In this document: positions 47,541-58,290 of the stretch, piece after piece
Layout of the letters: each line of letters starts with the position of its first letter
Numbering within the stretch: the first letter of the stretch is position 1
NCBI GenBank assembly: GCA_023634235.1
Contig: JAMKCF010000013.1
Span: forward strand, 18,503,290 to 18,567,289
Source: Pisaster brevispinus
Lineage: Eukaryota; Echinodermata; Asteroidea; Forcipulatida; Asteriidae
DNA length: 64,000 nt
Reading direction: 5' to 3'
Notes under the pieces: generated by a model
The model's input: the letters and a program-made list of their open reading frames with translations, nothing else
The model's database searches: none
What the model was told of the DNA's origin: nothing
Made by a program: the position numbers and the translations under genes

Positions 47541-48756
47541 GTCAAGTGTTAGGGTTAGGTTTTTTTTTACATTGTTTTATCGCAAGTTTTAAACTAATAA
47601 ACATACGAACTGAATTGGTAAGGGTTAGGGTTAGCGTTGGAGTTTTTTTTATCAATTTGCTTTTTATAAATAATGAGCATAAAAACTTACTTGGTAAGGG
47701 TTAGCGTTAGGGCTAAGGTTTTTTCAACATTTTAAAATTAACGAGCATAAAACTTACTTGACAAGAGTTAGGCTTAAGGTTAGAGTTAGGGTAAGGGTTT
47801 TTGAAGTTTTAAATTAATGAGCATAAAACTTACTTGACAAGAGTTAGGCTTAAGGTTAGAGTTAGGGTAAAGGTTTTTTAAGTTTTAAATTAATGAGACT
47901 AAAAACTTACTTGGTAAGGGTTAGCGTTAGGGTTTGGGTTAGGGTTTTTTATCAACAATTTTAAATTAATAAGCATAAAAACTTAATTATTAAGAGTTAG
48001 GGTTTGGGTTAGGTTTTTTGAAAGTATGAAAACTTACTTGGTAATGATTAGGGTTATGAATAAGGTTAGGGTTGGGATTTTTGTTATCAAAATGTTTTTA
48101 AATAATGAGCATAAAAACTTATTTGGTAAGGGTTAGGGTTTAGGTTAGGGGGTGGGGTTATTTTGATCACAAGTTTTAAATTAATGAGCATGTTAACTTA
48201 CTTGGTAAGGATTAGGGTTAGGGTTGGGGTTGGGGTTAGGGTTTTTGATCAAAAGTTGTAAATTAATGAGCATAAAAACTTACTTGGCAAGGGTTAGGGT
48301 TAAGGTTAGAGTTAGGGTTCCCATAAAGGTTAGGGTGGGGTTAGGTTTTTTTAATCAAAGTTTTAATGAGCATGTTTACTTACTTGGTAAGGGTTACGGT
48401 TAGGTTTAGGGTTTTTGACCAAAAGTTTTAGATACATAAGTATAAAAACTTACTTGGTAGGGTTAGGGTTAGGATTAAGGTAAGGGTTGGGTTTTTTATC
48501 AAAACGTTTTAATTTAATAAGCATAAAAACTTACTTGGTAAGGGTTAAGGTTAGAGTTAAGGTTAAGGTTCGGGTTTTTGTTAGAAAGTTTTAAACTAAT
48601 GAGCATAAAAACTTACTTGGTAAGTGTTAGGGTTTTGATCAAAATGTGTAAATTAATGAGCATAAATACATACTTGGTAAAGGTTAGGGTGTTCGACCAA
48701 AAGTTTTAAATTAATGAGCATAAAAACTTACTTAGTAAAGGTTAGGGTTAGGGTTC
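47541..48756 (+). repeat. About 77-bp subtelomeric satellite with embedded TTAGGG words, about 16 units
   Basis: Units share TTTTAAATTAATGAGCATAA and AAACTTACTTGGTAAGGGTT, followed by one to four TTAGGG-type words and a TTTTTGATCAAAAG junction. The telomere words have the same orientation as the terminal array. The non-telomeric part is more constant than the number of telomere words. Confidence 0.92.
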
Positions 48757-49660
48757 ACAGCTTCATCACTAACAGGTGAGCTCCTCAAAGTAGTAGGCCT
48801 ATGACTCTTTTTTTCCATCAACTTCACTCTTAGACCCTCAAAAGTAGTTTTAGCTTTCTCAGGTGTTGGGACAGACTGGAATTGCTTTGAATTCAATCAC
48901 TGCAGAGAAATGTCAAAAAGAGATTTAAAAATGTTATGAACAAAAATAATAAAAGAACAAGCCGAGATCAAGTAGGCCTATAAGAATCCGAAATCAAAAG
49001 CTTTTAAAAACGACCAGTTCTGTTTTCACTCAATGATTACACCACAGAAAGTCATTTTATTAAACATAAAAGGAAAGATGCTAAGTCCCCCCCACCCCCA
49101 CTTTTTCACTCATTATGACTAAAAAGTACAATTTTGTACCGAAATATGATTATCTTTTTGACTTAAGTGAAAATCTATTAGTGGTTTTTGGTATATATAT
49201 CCCATTTTTAAAAAATGGCTTTCTGTTGACCGATCATTGAGAAAAGATATAATCTGATCATTGACTCAAACTGTCAATGTTGGTAAGCAAGCATGGCCAT
49301 GCTGGCAGGATGGGGCCTATAACCCCACAATGATGTAGGCCCTTCATGTCAATAATGATAAATCTTAAAATAAAAAAACAAAATAAGACACTGCTCATCA
49401 ACAACTTTTCAATTACCATAAACACATTCTACTGTAGAAGCCAATAACTTCCTTGTCACTTTCAATCCATTGTATTATAGCACCCCTTACAAAGTCTCTG
49501 CCTTTTGATTGTGAACTTGCAGCAAACAATGTACTATTCCCGTAGCAACCAATGCACTATCCTATAGCAACCACTGTCCTATACCCAGAGCAACAGCAGC
49601 TATGTGGTACATAGACATCTAGACACCATAAAACCAAAAGCTCCTGCTATGGTTAAAACT
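48757..49660 (+). repeat. Block B, first subtelomeric copy
   Basis: Begins CACAGCTTCATCACTAACAG and includes GTAGTAGGCCTATGAC, GGTGTTGGGACAGACTGG, CAAGCATGGCCATGCTGG and ACATAGACATCTAGACACC. It is close to 53571-54420 and, inverted, to the left-arm copy. A minus-strand frame FQSVPTPEKAKTTFEGLRVK is open through to a stop after SDEAVR. Confidence 0.85.
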
Positions 49661-49815
49661 ACGACTCCCTCTGTGATCCCTGGAGCGGGTGTTTTCTTGA
49701 GGCTTCGCTTCTGGAAAATAGAACAAGCCAAGGATCACCTGGAGACTCCTAGTTTAACCATACATGTACCTCTAGAAGCATTAGCTATTTGTATTTGTAA
49801 GTACACTTGTGGTGG

Positions 49816-50966
49816 TTAGGGAGCGTCTCAAAAGTCGGGCACGTTCTAGGCGCAAAAGAACGTTCATGTGGGCATACATGTAAATCCACGGTCCAGTGAA
49901 CCGCCGGAACTTTCCGCTGGACTGCAGCACTGTGCCGGTTAAGCCGAACGTTCCTTTAGAATGGTCCAACGGAACGGAGAAACGTACTGTTGTTTGTAGA
50001 TGGTCCGGTGTGTGTATTTTTATTAATGTTAAATTTACGCCTGTATGTGATTCTGTTCGGATTTGCTGCTGAAATTTTACTTCCTTTGAAGTCTTCTTCG
50101 AGGCATTTAAAAAGGTACGTCTTCTGGTCGTATTAATTGAAATAAATTGAAGGGTCAATGTGGTTTAAACACATCCTTAGTAGTGATGCTATTATTTTTT
50201 TAAATACCGGGCGGGGGAGGCTGGTCGGCTTACAATGTTCCGGCCGCTCGTCTTCGTCGTAACAAACCAACACTTTTAATTATTGTTTTCCTTTTGTTAT
50301 CATTTTTTGGTTCGTTTGTTTATTTATGTTGAGAAAATTAAATGTCAAAATAATGAGTCAAAATCAAAAGGTACAATCCACTATGTAATGCACAACTCTG
50401 AGATCTGTTGAAAGTTAACAAATGATAATAGTAATCGAGTAGCATACATTTTATTGTTGGAGTGTCATTCAAGCATACTCAAATACGCTATGTGTACTTT
50501 AAAACATATGGCACAGGAATCATTTATTCGGACACCAAATAAAACTGTTATTATTTGTTAATCAACTAACAGAGAGCAGGTTTGCTGTTTTATTTTAAAT
50601 TCTATAAAATGCCAACCGCATGTTAAACAAGCTAATAGCGATAATAATAGTATGCATTATACAGTCAAATCCTCCAAAACGGTCAGCCATCTCCATGCAC
50701 GTACGTGCACGTACATGTACTATCATCGCGTCCCGTGTATGTTTTAACTCTACACGGGCTCATTTTCACAATTGGGACACGTCACCCAGTCCCGCGGAAC
50801 GTTCCACAGGAACGTTCCCACATGAGAAAATATTACGCGTTGGCATTTTGAACGATCCAACGGAACGCACAGGCGGTCCAACGGCTGGTCCAGGTACGCC
50901 CGCAGGCATACTCTATCGTTCCAAAAAGAACATTCCTACCGTTCCAACTTTTGAGACGCTCCCTTA
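49816..50966. mobile_element. PIF/Harbinger-like non-autonomous element
   Basis: GGGAGCGTCTCAAAAGT (49819-49835) recurs inverted at 50947-50963, and TTA stands on both flanks (TTAGGGAGC...GCTCCCTTA). A 3-bp TTA duplication with G-rich ends fits PIF/Harbinger elements. Both subterminal regions are rich in GGAACG and GTTCC words. No transposase frame is seen in the 1145 bp, although short frames up to 145 codons occur. Confidence 0.68.
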
Positions 50967-51243
50967 CTGCAGTGTACATGTAGTAGTCACTGTCAGTCAC
51001 TCACTCTTAATTTGCCTTTGGTATGTGGCGACAGACAGTAACTTGCCCTTACCATGATTACTAGAGCCAAGGGATGAGTAGTCATGAGTCTGCTTAAGTG
51101 AGTTTGTGGTGTCTTACAAAATGAAATATGATCAGTAGTCTGGTTTCTGAAGCTGTATAGGATGGAGTCAGTGCTCAATGTAAATACTTTGCTGTGGAGG
51201 GATCAGACAAAGTCTCAGACAGGGTACATGTTAGCCCCAGGGC

Positions 51244-51279
51244 CAATCCACTTCGTATCCTTGGATACGAAGTGGATTG
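51244..51279. repeat. Perfect hairpin, 17-bp arms with 2-base loop
   Basis: CAATCCACTTCGTATCC, then TT, then its exact reverse complement. The right half belongs to block C, which in the second copy (54424) lacks the left half. The hairpin therefore formed at the edge of the insertion that separates blocks B and C in the first copy. Confidence 0.9.
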
Positions 51280-51412
51280 ACCCTATTTTAGTATTTATGA
51301 TGGGGCTGGGATGTGATTGTGAATGTGATCATGGAGCTATAAAACATTACCACAGCTCAGATGAATCCAGTCCAGAGCATGGATGAAAGTGCAGGCATCG
51401 TCAGTTGGGGGG
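51263..51412 (+). repeat. Block C, first copy
   Basis: Contains ACGAAGTGGATTGACCCTAT, GTGATTGTGAATGTGATCAT and GCAGGCATCGTCAGTTGG followed by a G-run. It matches 54424-54588 with small indels. Confidence 0.88.
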
Positions 51413-51417
51413 GGGGG

Positions 51418-51797
51418 GCAGGCATACAAACTAATCACATCATGACATAACGACAATTAAGTACAGTACGGTACAGAATGATGGTGTGTTTACATTAATT
51501 GGCATAACGTCAACATGTCAACATGTCCACCTCACCTCCTTGGTTACACAAATAGAAAACCCGACACATCTGCCTATTTTATCAATCTGAGACGTACCTT
51601 TATAGTATCCAGTGAGTCTCCTGCCATATATGAACAGCCAGATAATCCGTACAGCGTCATAGTTTGTGTCAAAGAGGACATTTCTAGGTAGAAATTAGAG
51701 AAACGAAATTGAAATCGAAACTGCCTTCATGTAAACTGTATTAGTATGACCTAGAGAGGGCGCACTTCATAAATCTATGCAAGTTACTTTTTGAAAG
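51418..51797 (+). repeat. Block D, first copy
   Basis: Contains GGCATAACGTCAACATGTCA, GAGACGTACCTTTATAGTAT, CCAGTGAGTCTCCTGCC and GAGAGGGCGCACTTCATAAA. It is nearly identical to 56114-56500, which adjoins the terminal array. Confidence 0.9.
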
Positions 51798-52875
51798 AGA
51801 CAGTAATTATAAACACTATAATGACTAAAGTAATAATTATTCGAAGTAAAAACAACAGGAAACTATTATTGATTGCTACATATATTCATGTCGTAAATCA
51901 AACTTTGGGAAGAAAAGAAAACCAAAATCGAACCTCGTTTTAGTTACGAAATTGCACTTTGTGGAATCATAATGACTTGCATGTACATGTTTATGCTTGA
52001 CCCGACATCGGATGAAGCCTTATGAATGCTTGGTAATCTTGATGACTCAATGTGTATGATTGGCCCTTCATACATAGAAGCCTCATGTATGCTTTTGAAA
52101 TCATAGCGGCTTAAATTTTTTGGTGATGTACTCATTTTTCATTAGTCCTCATGTGAGCGGGGAAAATTATAAATCTCATAAAACCCTTCAATGAGGGACA
52201 TTGCCAGTGTGGTGTGACAAATTTTAAGTGTTTCTTGTTTTTATTCACTTGCAAAGCCCTGAGGGACTCGATCATCCAAGATATCCTAGACAGGACCATC
52301 CACGTATCTAAGATGGGGGGGGGGGGGTCAGTTCCCAGAGTTGTGTATTTTCTTTAATGAGCTGTGATATTTGTTCCTGTCATACAAATGTACACAAAAC
52401 CTGCTATACCACTCCACATAAGCGCAGAGCTACCCAGATCTAACCCTCTGATAAGAGTGGAACAATCTGTTCCGCTGTCTATTCTCTGTAATAAGCTTGG
52501 CTTTTCATGTCTGGTCACAGGATTTCAACAACTTATTGGTCTTCTTTAGGAGGAATTTTCGTCAGTCAAAAATAAATGTCAAATTAAACGCCGAATGGAC
52601 TATCATTGAAAGTCTGTAATGAACCAAAACATATCCGTACAAAAATCTCCAGGCCAATTTTTTCTCAGAAAGGTGTCATCGGATGTTTTGGATGTTGACA
52701 AATGTTGCCCCAGGAATTTATCGATTACAACGGCAATTCACACAATTTTAACATGAAGTTGAACAAATGTAATTTGTTTTCCTCACTGATATGATAAGAA
52801 CTGTATCGATTGGAAAATGAGTACATCACAAACAAGTGACCATTCACCCAATGAAGCGCCACAATAACAAAATTC
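51798..52875. other. Spacer between the two subtelomeric duplication copies
   Basis: No gene is supported. Two GAAGCCT-containing segments (52013 and 52077) resemble the 71-bp repeat at 20.2 kb. A G-run lies at 52314-52327. Confidence 0.45.
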
Positions 52876-52884
52876 CAATTTTTT

Positions 52885-53240
52885 TTAAATTAATGGGCAT
52901 AAAAACTTACATAGTGAAGTTAGGGTTAGGGTTTCTGATCACAAGTTTTAAATTAATAGCATAAAAACTTACTCAGTAAGGGTTTGGTTAGGGTAAAGGT
53001 TAGAATTGGTTTTTTTAATCAAAAGTTTTATATTAATGAGTCAGCATAAAAACTTACTTAGTAAGTGAAAGGGTTAGAGTTAGGGTTAGGGTAAGGGTTT
53101 TTGATCAAAAGTTTTAAATTAATGAGCATAAAAACTTACTTGGTAAGGGTTAGGGGTAAGGTTAGAGTTATGTTTTTTTGATCAAAGGTTTTAAATTAAT
53201 GAGCATAAAAACTTACTTGGTAAGGGTTAGGGTATCTCAA
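52885..53240 (+). repeat. Second block of the 77-bp telomere-word satellite, about 5 units
   Basis: Same unit as at 47.5-48.8 kb (ATGAGCATAAAAACTTACTT then GGTAAGGGTTAGGG). It marks the start of the second copy of the subtelomeric duplication. Confidence 0.92.
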
Positions 53241-53460
53241 AGTATGCAATTGTTAGCAACAAGGATGTTTTTTCTTTTGATTATTTTCTTGCAACTTTGA
53301 CAACAAATTGAGCCAAAATTTTCACAGGTTGGTTATTTTATGCATATGTTGGGATACACCAAGGGAGGATACTGGTCTTTGGTAATTACCCAAAGTGTAC
53401 CCTGCGTTTAAAGAAAGAATTCATTTCTCAAAAGAGAAATTTAAAAAGTTAAGTTTTTTA

Positions 53461-54420
53461 CCTGTAAAACATGGTGCACACCTTGCCGTCATCCACCTCT
53501 GGGGATGTCTCTCCATCAACTGATCCTATTCTGAGGTGTCTCCAGTCTTGATCAACTTGTGCCTCATCTCACAGCTTCATCACTAACAGGTGAGCTCCTC
53601 AAAGTAGTAGGCCTATGACTCTTTTTTTCCATCAACTTCACTCTTAGACCCTCAAAAGTAGTTTTAACTTTCTCAGGTGTTGGGACAGACTGGAATTGCT
53701 TTGAATTCAATCACTGCAGAGAAATGTCAAAAAGAGATTGAAAAGTAATGAACAAAAATAATAAAAGAACAAGCCGAGATCAAGTAGGCCTATAAGAATC
53801 CAAAATCAAAAGCTTTTAAAAACGACCAGTTCTGTTTTCACTAAATGATTACACCACAGAAAGTCATTTTATTAAACATAAAAGGAAAGATGCTAAGTCC
53901 CCCCCACCCCCACTTTTTCACTCATTATGACTAAAAATACAATCTTACCGAAAAAATAATTATCTTTTTGACTTAAATGAAAATCTATTAGTGGTTTTTG
54001 GTATATATATCCCTTTTTTTTAAATGGCTTTCTGTTGACCGATCATTGAGAAAAAATGTAATCTGATCATTGACTCAAACTGTCAATGTTGGTAAGCAAG
54101 CATGGCCATGCTGGCAGGCTGGGGCCTATAACCCCACAATGATGTAGGCCCTTCATGTCAATAATGATAAATCTTAAAATAGAAAAAATAAAAAAGACAC
54201 TGCTCATCAACAACTTTTCCATAACCATAAAACACATTCTACTGTAGAAGCCAATATCTTCCTTGTCACTTTCAATCCATTGTATTATAGCACCCCTTAC
54301 AAAGTTTCTGCCTTTTGATTGTGAACTTGCAGCAAACAATGTCCTATACCCAGAGCAACAGCAGCTATGTTGTACATAGACATCTAGACACCATAAAACC
54401 AATAGCTCCTGCTATGGTTA
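53461..54420 (+). repeat. Block B, second subtelomeric copy
   Basis: Extends about 110 bp further left than the first copy (CCTGTAAAACATGGTGCACA, CATCCACCTCTGGGGATGTC), matching the left palindrome arm to 21500. This copy is therefore the more complete one, and the first copy was trimmed by the satellite. The same minus-strand frame is open here. Confidence 0.85.
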
Positions 54421-54423
54421 ACC

Positions 54424-54588
54424 ATACGAAGTGGATTGACCCTATTTTAGTCATTATTGGGCTGGGGATGTGATTGTGAATGTGATCATGGAGCTATAAA
54501 ACATAACCATAGCTCAGATGAGTCCAGAGCATGGATGAAAGAAACATGCTGCAGTGCAGGCATCGTCAGTTGGGGGGGGGGGGGGGCA
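54424..54588 (+). repeat. Block C, second copy
   Basis: Joins block B directly at GGTTAACCATACGAAGTGG. It has an extra GAAACATGCTGCA relative to the first copy. Confidence 0.88.
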
Positions 54589-54604
54589 GCTACCATATAC
54601 TAAT

Positions 54605-56113
54605 GCAAGTAATGTGTTTGTTTGCGTAAGAAAAACTCCCAGGTGCCTGTTGGGGCCTATAGATCGGGCTGCAAATTTTCGTACGGCCTTTTTTTGGTCC
54701 GGTGATTATACTAAAGGGGTACAATTTTTTAATTTTCTTTGATTAAAAAATTTGATTTATTTCACATATTTTTTTTGAAAGAGGATGAACGAACGCAAGG
54801 TATGAAAGCGCAGCTGATGATTTACGAAAACATGCGCAACGAAAACAACGTTGACGTGCGGCATGACGAATCACGTGCGGCACCGAAACCTGGCCCGCAA
54901 CCCACCAGCAAAGCCGGCTGCTCTCCCATTTGGGTCAAGTTTGCACACAGAGCATTTTCTTATGCATAAATTATTACGCCGACATTAAATGGTACAACAT
55001 CTGGGCCAAATTTCATTATTTCCTACCAACACGTCTGTGTGTGTATCTCTGTGATAGAAAATAACATTTCCATTAGTTTCTGAATCGATCAAACAATTAC
55101 CTCGACCAACGATCACAGCCTTTTCGCGGCCTTTTCGCCAGTACATACTACCGGAAAAATTTCCGCAGTCAGCCACCAACTTATTGACGTTTTTAAAAAG
55201 GTTTTCAACTTTTGTTTCCAGTTCATACCTGAGGATATGTTCTATCGATTGGGTGAATCTTGAAAACGTAAAATAAATAGTTTTCATAGGGGATTGGTTT
55301 AAAAACTAGGGATATTTGGTTAAATCCTCAAATTTGGGCGGAAACCCCCCCCCCCCCCCGCTTTTTCCCACATTGTCTTCCTCTCTCCTGTCTCCTCACT
55401 CACCCAGTCTCCATGTTGTCCCTCCATGTGGAAACCTGTATCATATTTGCTGGAAGGAATGAACGTTAGCAAGCAATCAAATTATGCAATGTACTTACGG
55501 AGATTCAAACTAAATTATTATTCACAAGAGAGCATAGCCTGTACCACACGGCTATGAGACGTTGACACCAAAACTATTTGTTTCTCCCAATACCTGGTTC
55601 ACCAAAGGTCATAATGAATGTAATTTTTATGAATATTAAAATAAGCTGGGTTTGTCGAACAGCTTGCATAAACTGAATATTCATAACTTTGTTTTGGATT
55701 ATTCCATTAGTACAAGCCCTAGGCAGGTAAGTTCAACCTGTGCTTTGTGGGTTGTTCTAATTTCCCTCCTAAATATCACCTTCGATTATTACCCATTTCA
55801 CAAATCAAAAAGTCCAAGCGAATTGTCCAAATGCGCATGAACGATGACCGACTGATTGGAGTATTGCACAACTTACACAGACACACACACAGCAGGAAAA
55901 CGAAACAACATGGCGTTTGTTTTCATCTCACTGCAAGACGAAGCCTTGCGATTTTGGGACACCTTTATTTAAGCCTTTAGAATTGTTAAATTCTGCCTGT
56001 TTTCTGGCTGTATATGTTCGGTAAACCCTCCTTGATAGGTAAAAATTTAATTTAGTGAAATTTAACGAGGACCTAGGGAGATAAATTGGTGGCGGGCAGC
56101 GGAAAATTTCCAC
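54605..56113. mobile_element. 1.5-kb insertion between blocks C and D, flanked by ATACTAAT
   Basis: ATACTAAT stands at 54597-54604 and at 56114-56121, and the first copy of the duplication has a single ACTAAT at this place. This suggests an insertion with an 8-bp target duplication. No matching terminal repeats are visible. The interior holds a C-run near 55346-55362 and a 76-codon frame (54739-54969, with ENMRNENNVDVRHDESRAAP) of unknown status. A hAT-like origin is possible only from the duplication length. Confidence 0.5.
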
Positions 56114-56503
56114 ATACTAATCACACCATGACATAAAGACAACTAAGTATGGTACGGTACGGATCCACGGTATGTTTACATTAAATGGCATAACGTCAAC
56201 ATGTCAACATGTCCACCTCACCTCCATGGTTACACAAATAGAAAACCCGGAACAGCTGCCTATTTATAAATTTGAGACGTACCTTTATAGTATCCAGTGA
56301 GTCTCCTGCCTTATATAAATAGCCAGATAATCCGTACAGCGTCATAGTTTGTGTCAAAGAGGACATTTCTAGGTAGAAGTTAGAGAAACGAAATTGAAAT
56401 CGAAACTGCTTTCATGTAAACTGTATTAGTATGACCTAGAGAGGGCGCACTTCATAAATCTATGCAAGGTACTTTTTGAAAGAGACAGTAATTATAAACA
56501 CTG
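56114..56503 (+). repeat. Block D, second copy, next to the terminal array
   Basis: Copy of 51418-51797. The G-rich array begins right after AATTATAAACACTGTAGG. In the first copy the same sequence continues into ordinary DNA (AATTATAAACACTATAATG), so the junction with the array is exact. Confidence 0.9.
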
Positions 56504-56504
56504 T

Positions 56505-58290
56505 AGGTTAGGGCTAGGGTGGGGTTGGGGTCGGGGCTGGGTCGGGGCTGGGGTCGGGGCTGGGTCGGGCTGGGGTCGGGGCTGGGTCGGGGCTGGGGTC
56601 GGGGCTGGGTCGGGGCTGGGGTCGGGGCTGGGTCGGGGCTGGGGTCGGGGCTGGGTCGGGGCTGGGGTCGGGGCTGGGTCGGGGCTGGGGTCGGGGCTGG
56701 GTCGGGGCTGGGGTCGGGGCTGGGTCGGGGCTGGGGTCGGGGCTGGGTCGGGGCTGGCGTCGGGGCTGGGTCGGGGCTGGCGTCGGGGCTGGGTCGGGGC
56801 TGGCGTCGGGGCTGGGTCGGGGCTGGCGTCGGGGCTGGGTCGGGGCTGGCGTCGGGGCTGGGTCGGGGCTGGCGTCGGGCTGGGTCGGGGCTGGCGTCGG
56901 GCTGGGTCGGGGCTGGCGTCGGGGCTGGGTCGGGGCTGGCGTCGGGGCTGGGTCGGGGCTGGCGTCGGGGCTGGGTCGGGGCTGGCGTCGGGGCTGGGTC
57001 GGGGCTGGGTCGGGGCTGGCGTCGGGGCTGGGTCGGGGCTGGCGTCGGGGCTGGGTCGGGGCTGGCGTCGGGGCTGGGTCGGGGCTGGCGTCGGGCTGGG
57101 TCGGGGCTGGCGTCGGGGCTGGGTCGGGGCTGGCGTCGGGGCTGGGTCGGGGCTGGCGTCGGGGCTGGGTCGGGGCTGGCGTCGGGGCTGGGTCGGGGCT
57201 GGCGTCGGGGCTGGGTCGGGGCTGGCGTCGGGGCTGGGTCGGGGCTGGCGTCGGGGCTGGCGTCGGGGCTGGGTCGGGGCTGGCGTCGGGGCTGGGTCGG
57301 GGCTGGCGTCGGGGCTGGGTCGGGGCTGGCGTCGGGGCTGGGTCGGGGCTGGCGTCGGGGCTGGGTCGGGGCTGGCGTCGGGGCTGGGTCGGGGCTGGCG
57401 TCGGGGCTGGGTCGGGGCTGGCGTCGGGGCTGGGTCGGGGCTGGCGTCGGGGCTGGGTCGGGGCTGGCGTCGGGGCTGGGTCGGGGCTGGCGTCGGGGCT
57501 GGGTCGGGGCTGGCGTCGGGGCTGGTCGGGGCTGGCGTCGGGGCTGGGTCGGGGCTGGCGTCGGGGCTGGGTCGGGGCTGGCGTCGGGGCTGGGTCGGGG
57601 CTGGCGTCGGGGCTGGGTCGGGGCTGGCGTCGGGGCTGGGTCGGGGCTGGCGTCGGGGCTGGGTCGGGGCTGGCGTCGGGGCTGGGTCGGGGCTGGCGTC
57701 GGGGCTGGGTCGGGGCTGGCGTCGGGGCTGGGTCGGGGCTGGCGTCGGGGCTGGGTCGGGGCTGGCGTCGGGGCTGGGTCGGGGCTGGCGTCGGGGCTGG
57801 GTCGGGGCTGGCGTCGGGGCTGGGTCGGGGCTGGCGTCGGGGCTGGGTCGGGGCTGGCGTCGGGGCTGGGTCGGGGCTGGGTCGGGGCTGGCGTCGGGGC
57901 TGGGTCGGGGCTGGCGTCGGGGTTGGGTCGGGGCTGGCGTCGGGGTTGGGTCGGGGCTGGCGTCGGGGTTGGGTCGGGGCTGGCGTCGGGGTTGGGTCGG
58001 GGCTGGCGTCGGGGTTGGGTCGGGGCTGGCGTCGGGGTTGGGTCGGGGCTGGCGTCGGGGTTGGGTCGGGGCTGGCGTCGGGGTTGGGTCGGGGCTGGCG
58101 TCGGGGTTGGGTCGGGGCTGGCGTCGGGGTTGGGTCGGGGCTGGCGTCGGGGTTGGGTCGGGGCTGGCGTCGGGGTTGGGTCGGGGCTGGCGTCGGGGTT
58201 GGGTCGGGGCTGGCGTCGGGGTTGGGTCGGGGCTGGCGTCGTGGTTGGGTCGGGGCTGGCGTCGGGGTTGGGTCGGGGCTGGCGTCGGGG
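56505..58290 (+). repeat. GC-rich 23-bp satellite, about 78 units
   Basis: The unit is GGGGCTGGGTCGGGGCTGG followed by CGTC. Three zones: 56518-56755 has GGTC in place of CGTC, 56756 to about 57915 has CGTC, and about 57916-58290 has GGGGTT in place of GGGGCT. Since 23 bp needs three units to return to frame, a 603-codon frame of Gly, Trp, Arg, Ser and Ala results; it is a by-product, with no homology or codon structure of a gene. Confidence 0.95.

Larger units (their letters stand above)
32955..49440 (-). repeat. Right arm of the giant imperfect palindrome
   Basis: Inverse counterpart of the left arm. Examples: CATGGAGTTAAACATCAGAT at 40650 pairs with the segment ending near 24271, CTCTGGATCCTATCAGTATC at 39096 pairs with about 25820, and GGCGCCCTCACGCGCTGCAT near 32965 pairs with about 31750. 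Extra material includes a 503-bp transposon (38550-39052), about 2 kb of AT-rich DNA, a 150-bp tandem repeat, a 1.5-kb segment at about 45.9-47.4 kb and the telomere-word satellite. Confidence 0.83.

Noticed and set aside
20725..54240. Palindrome explained only by shared transposons inserted in opposite orientation
   Set aside because: The order of many unrelated landmarks is mirrored, including unique sequence between them, which independent insertions would not give.
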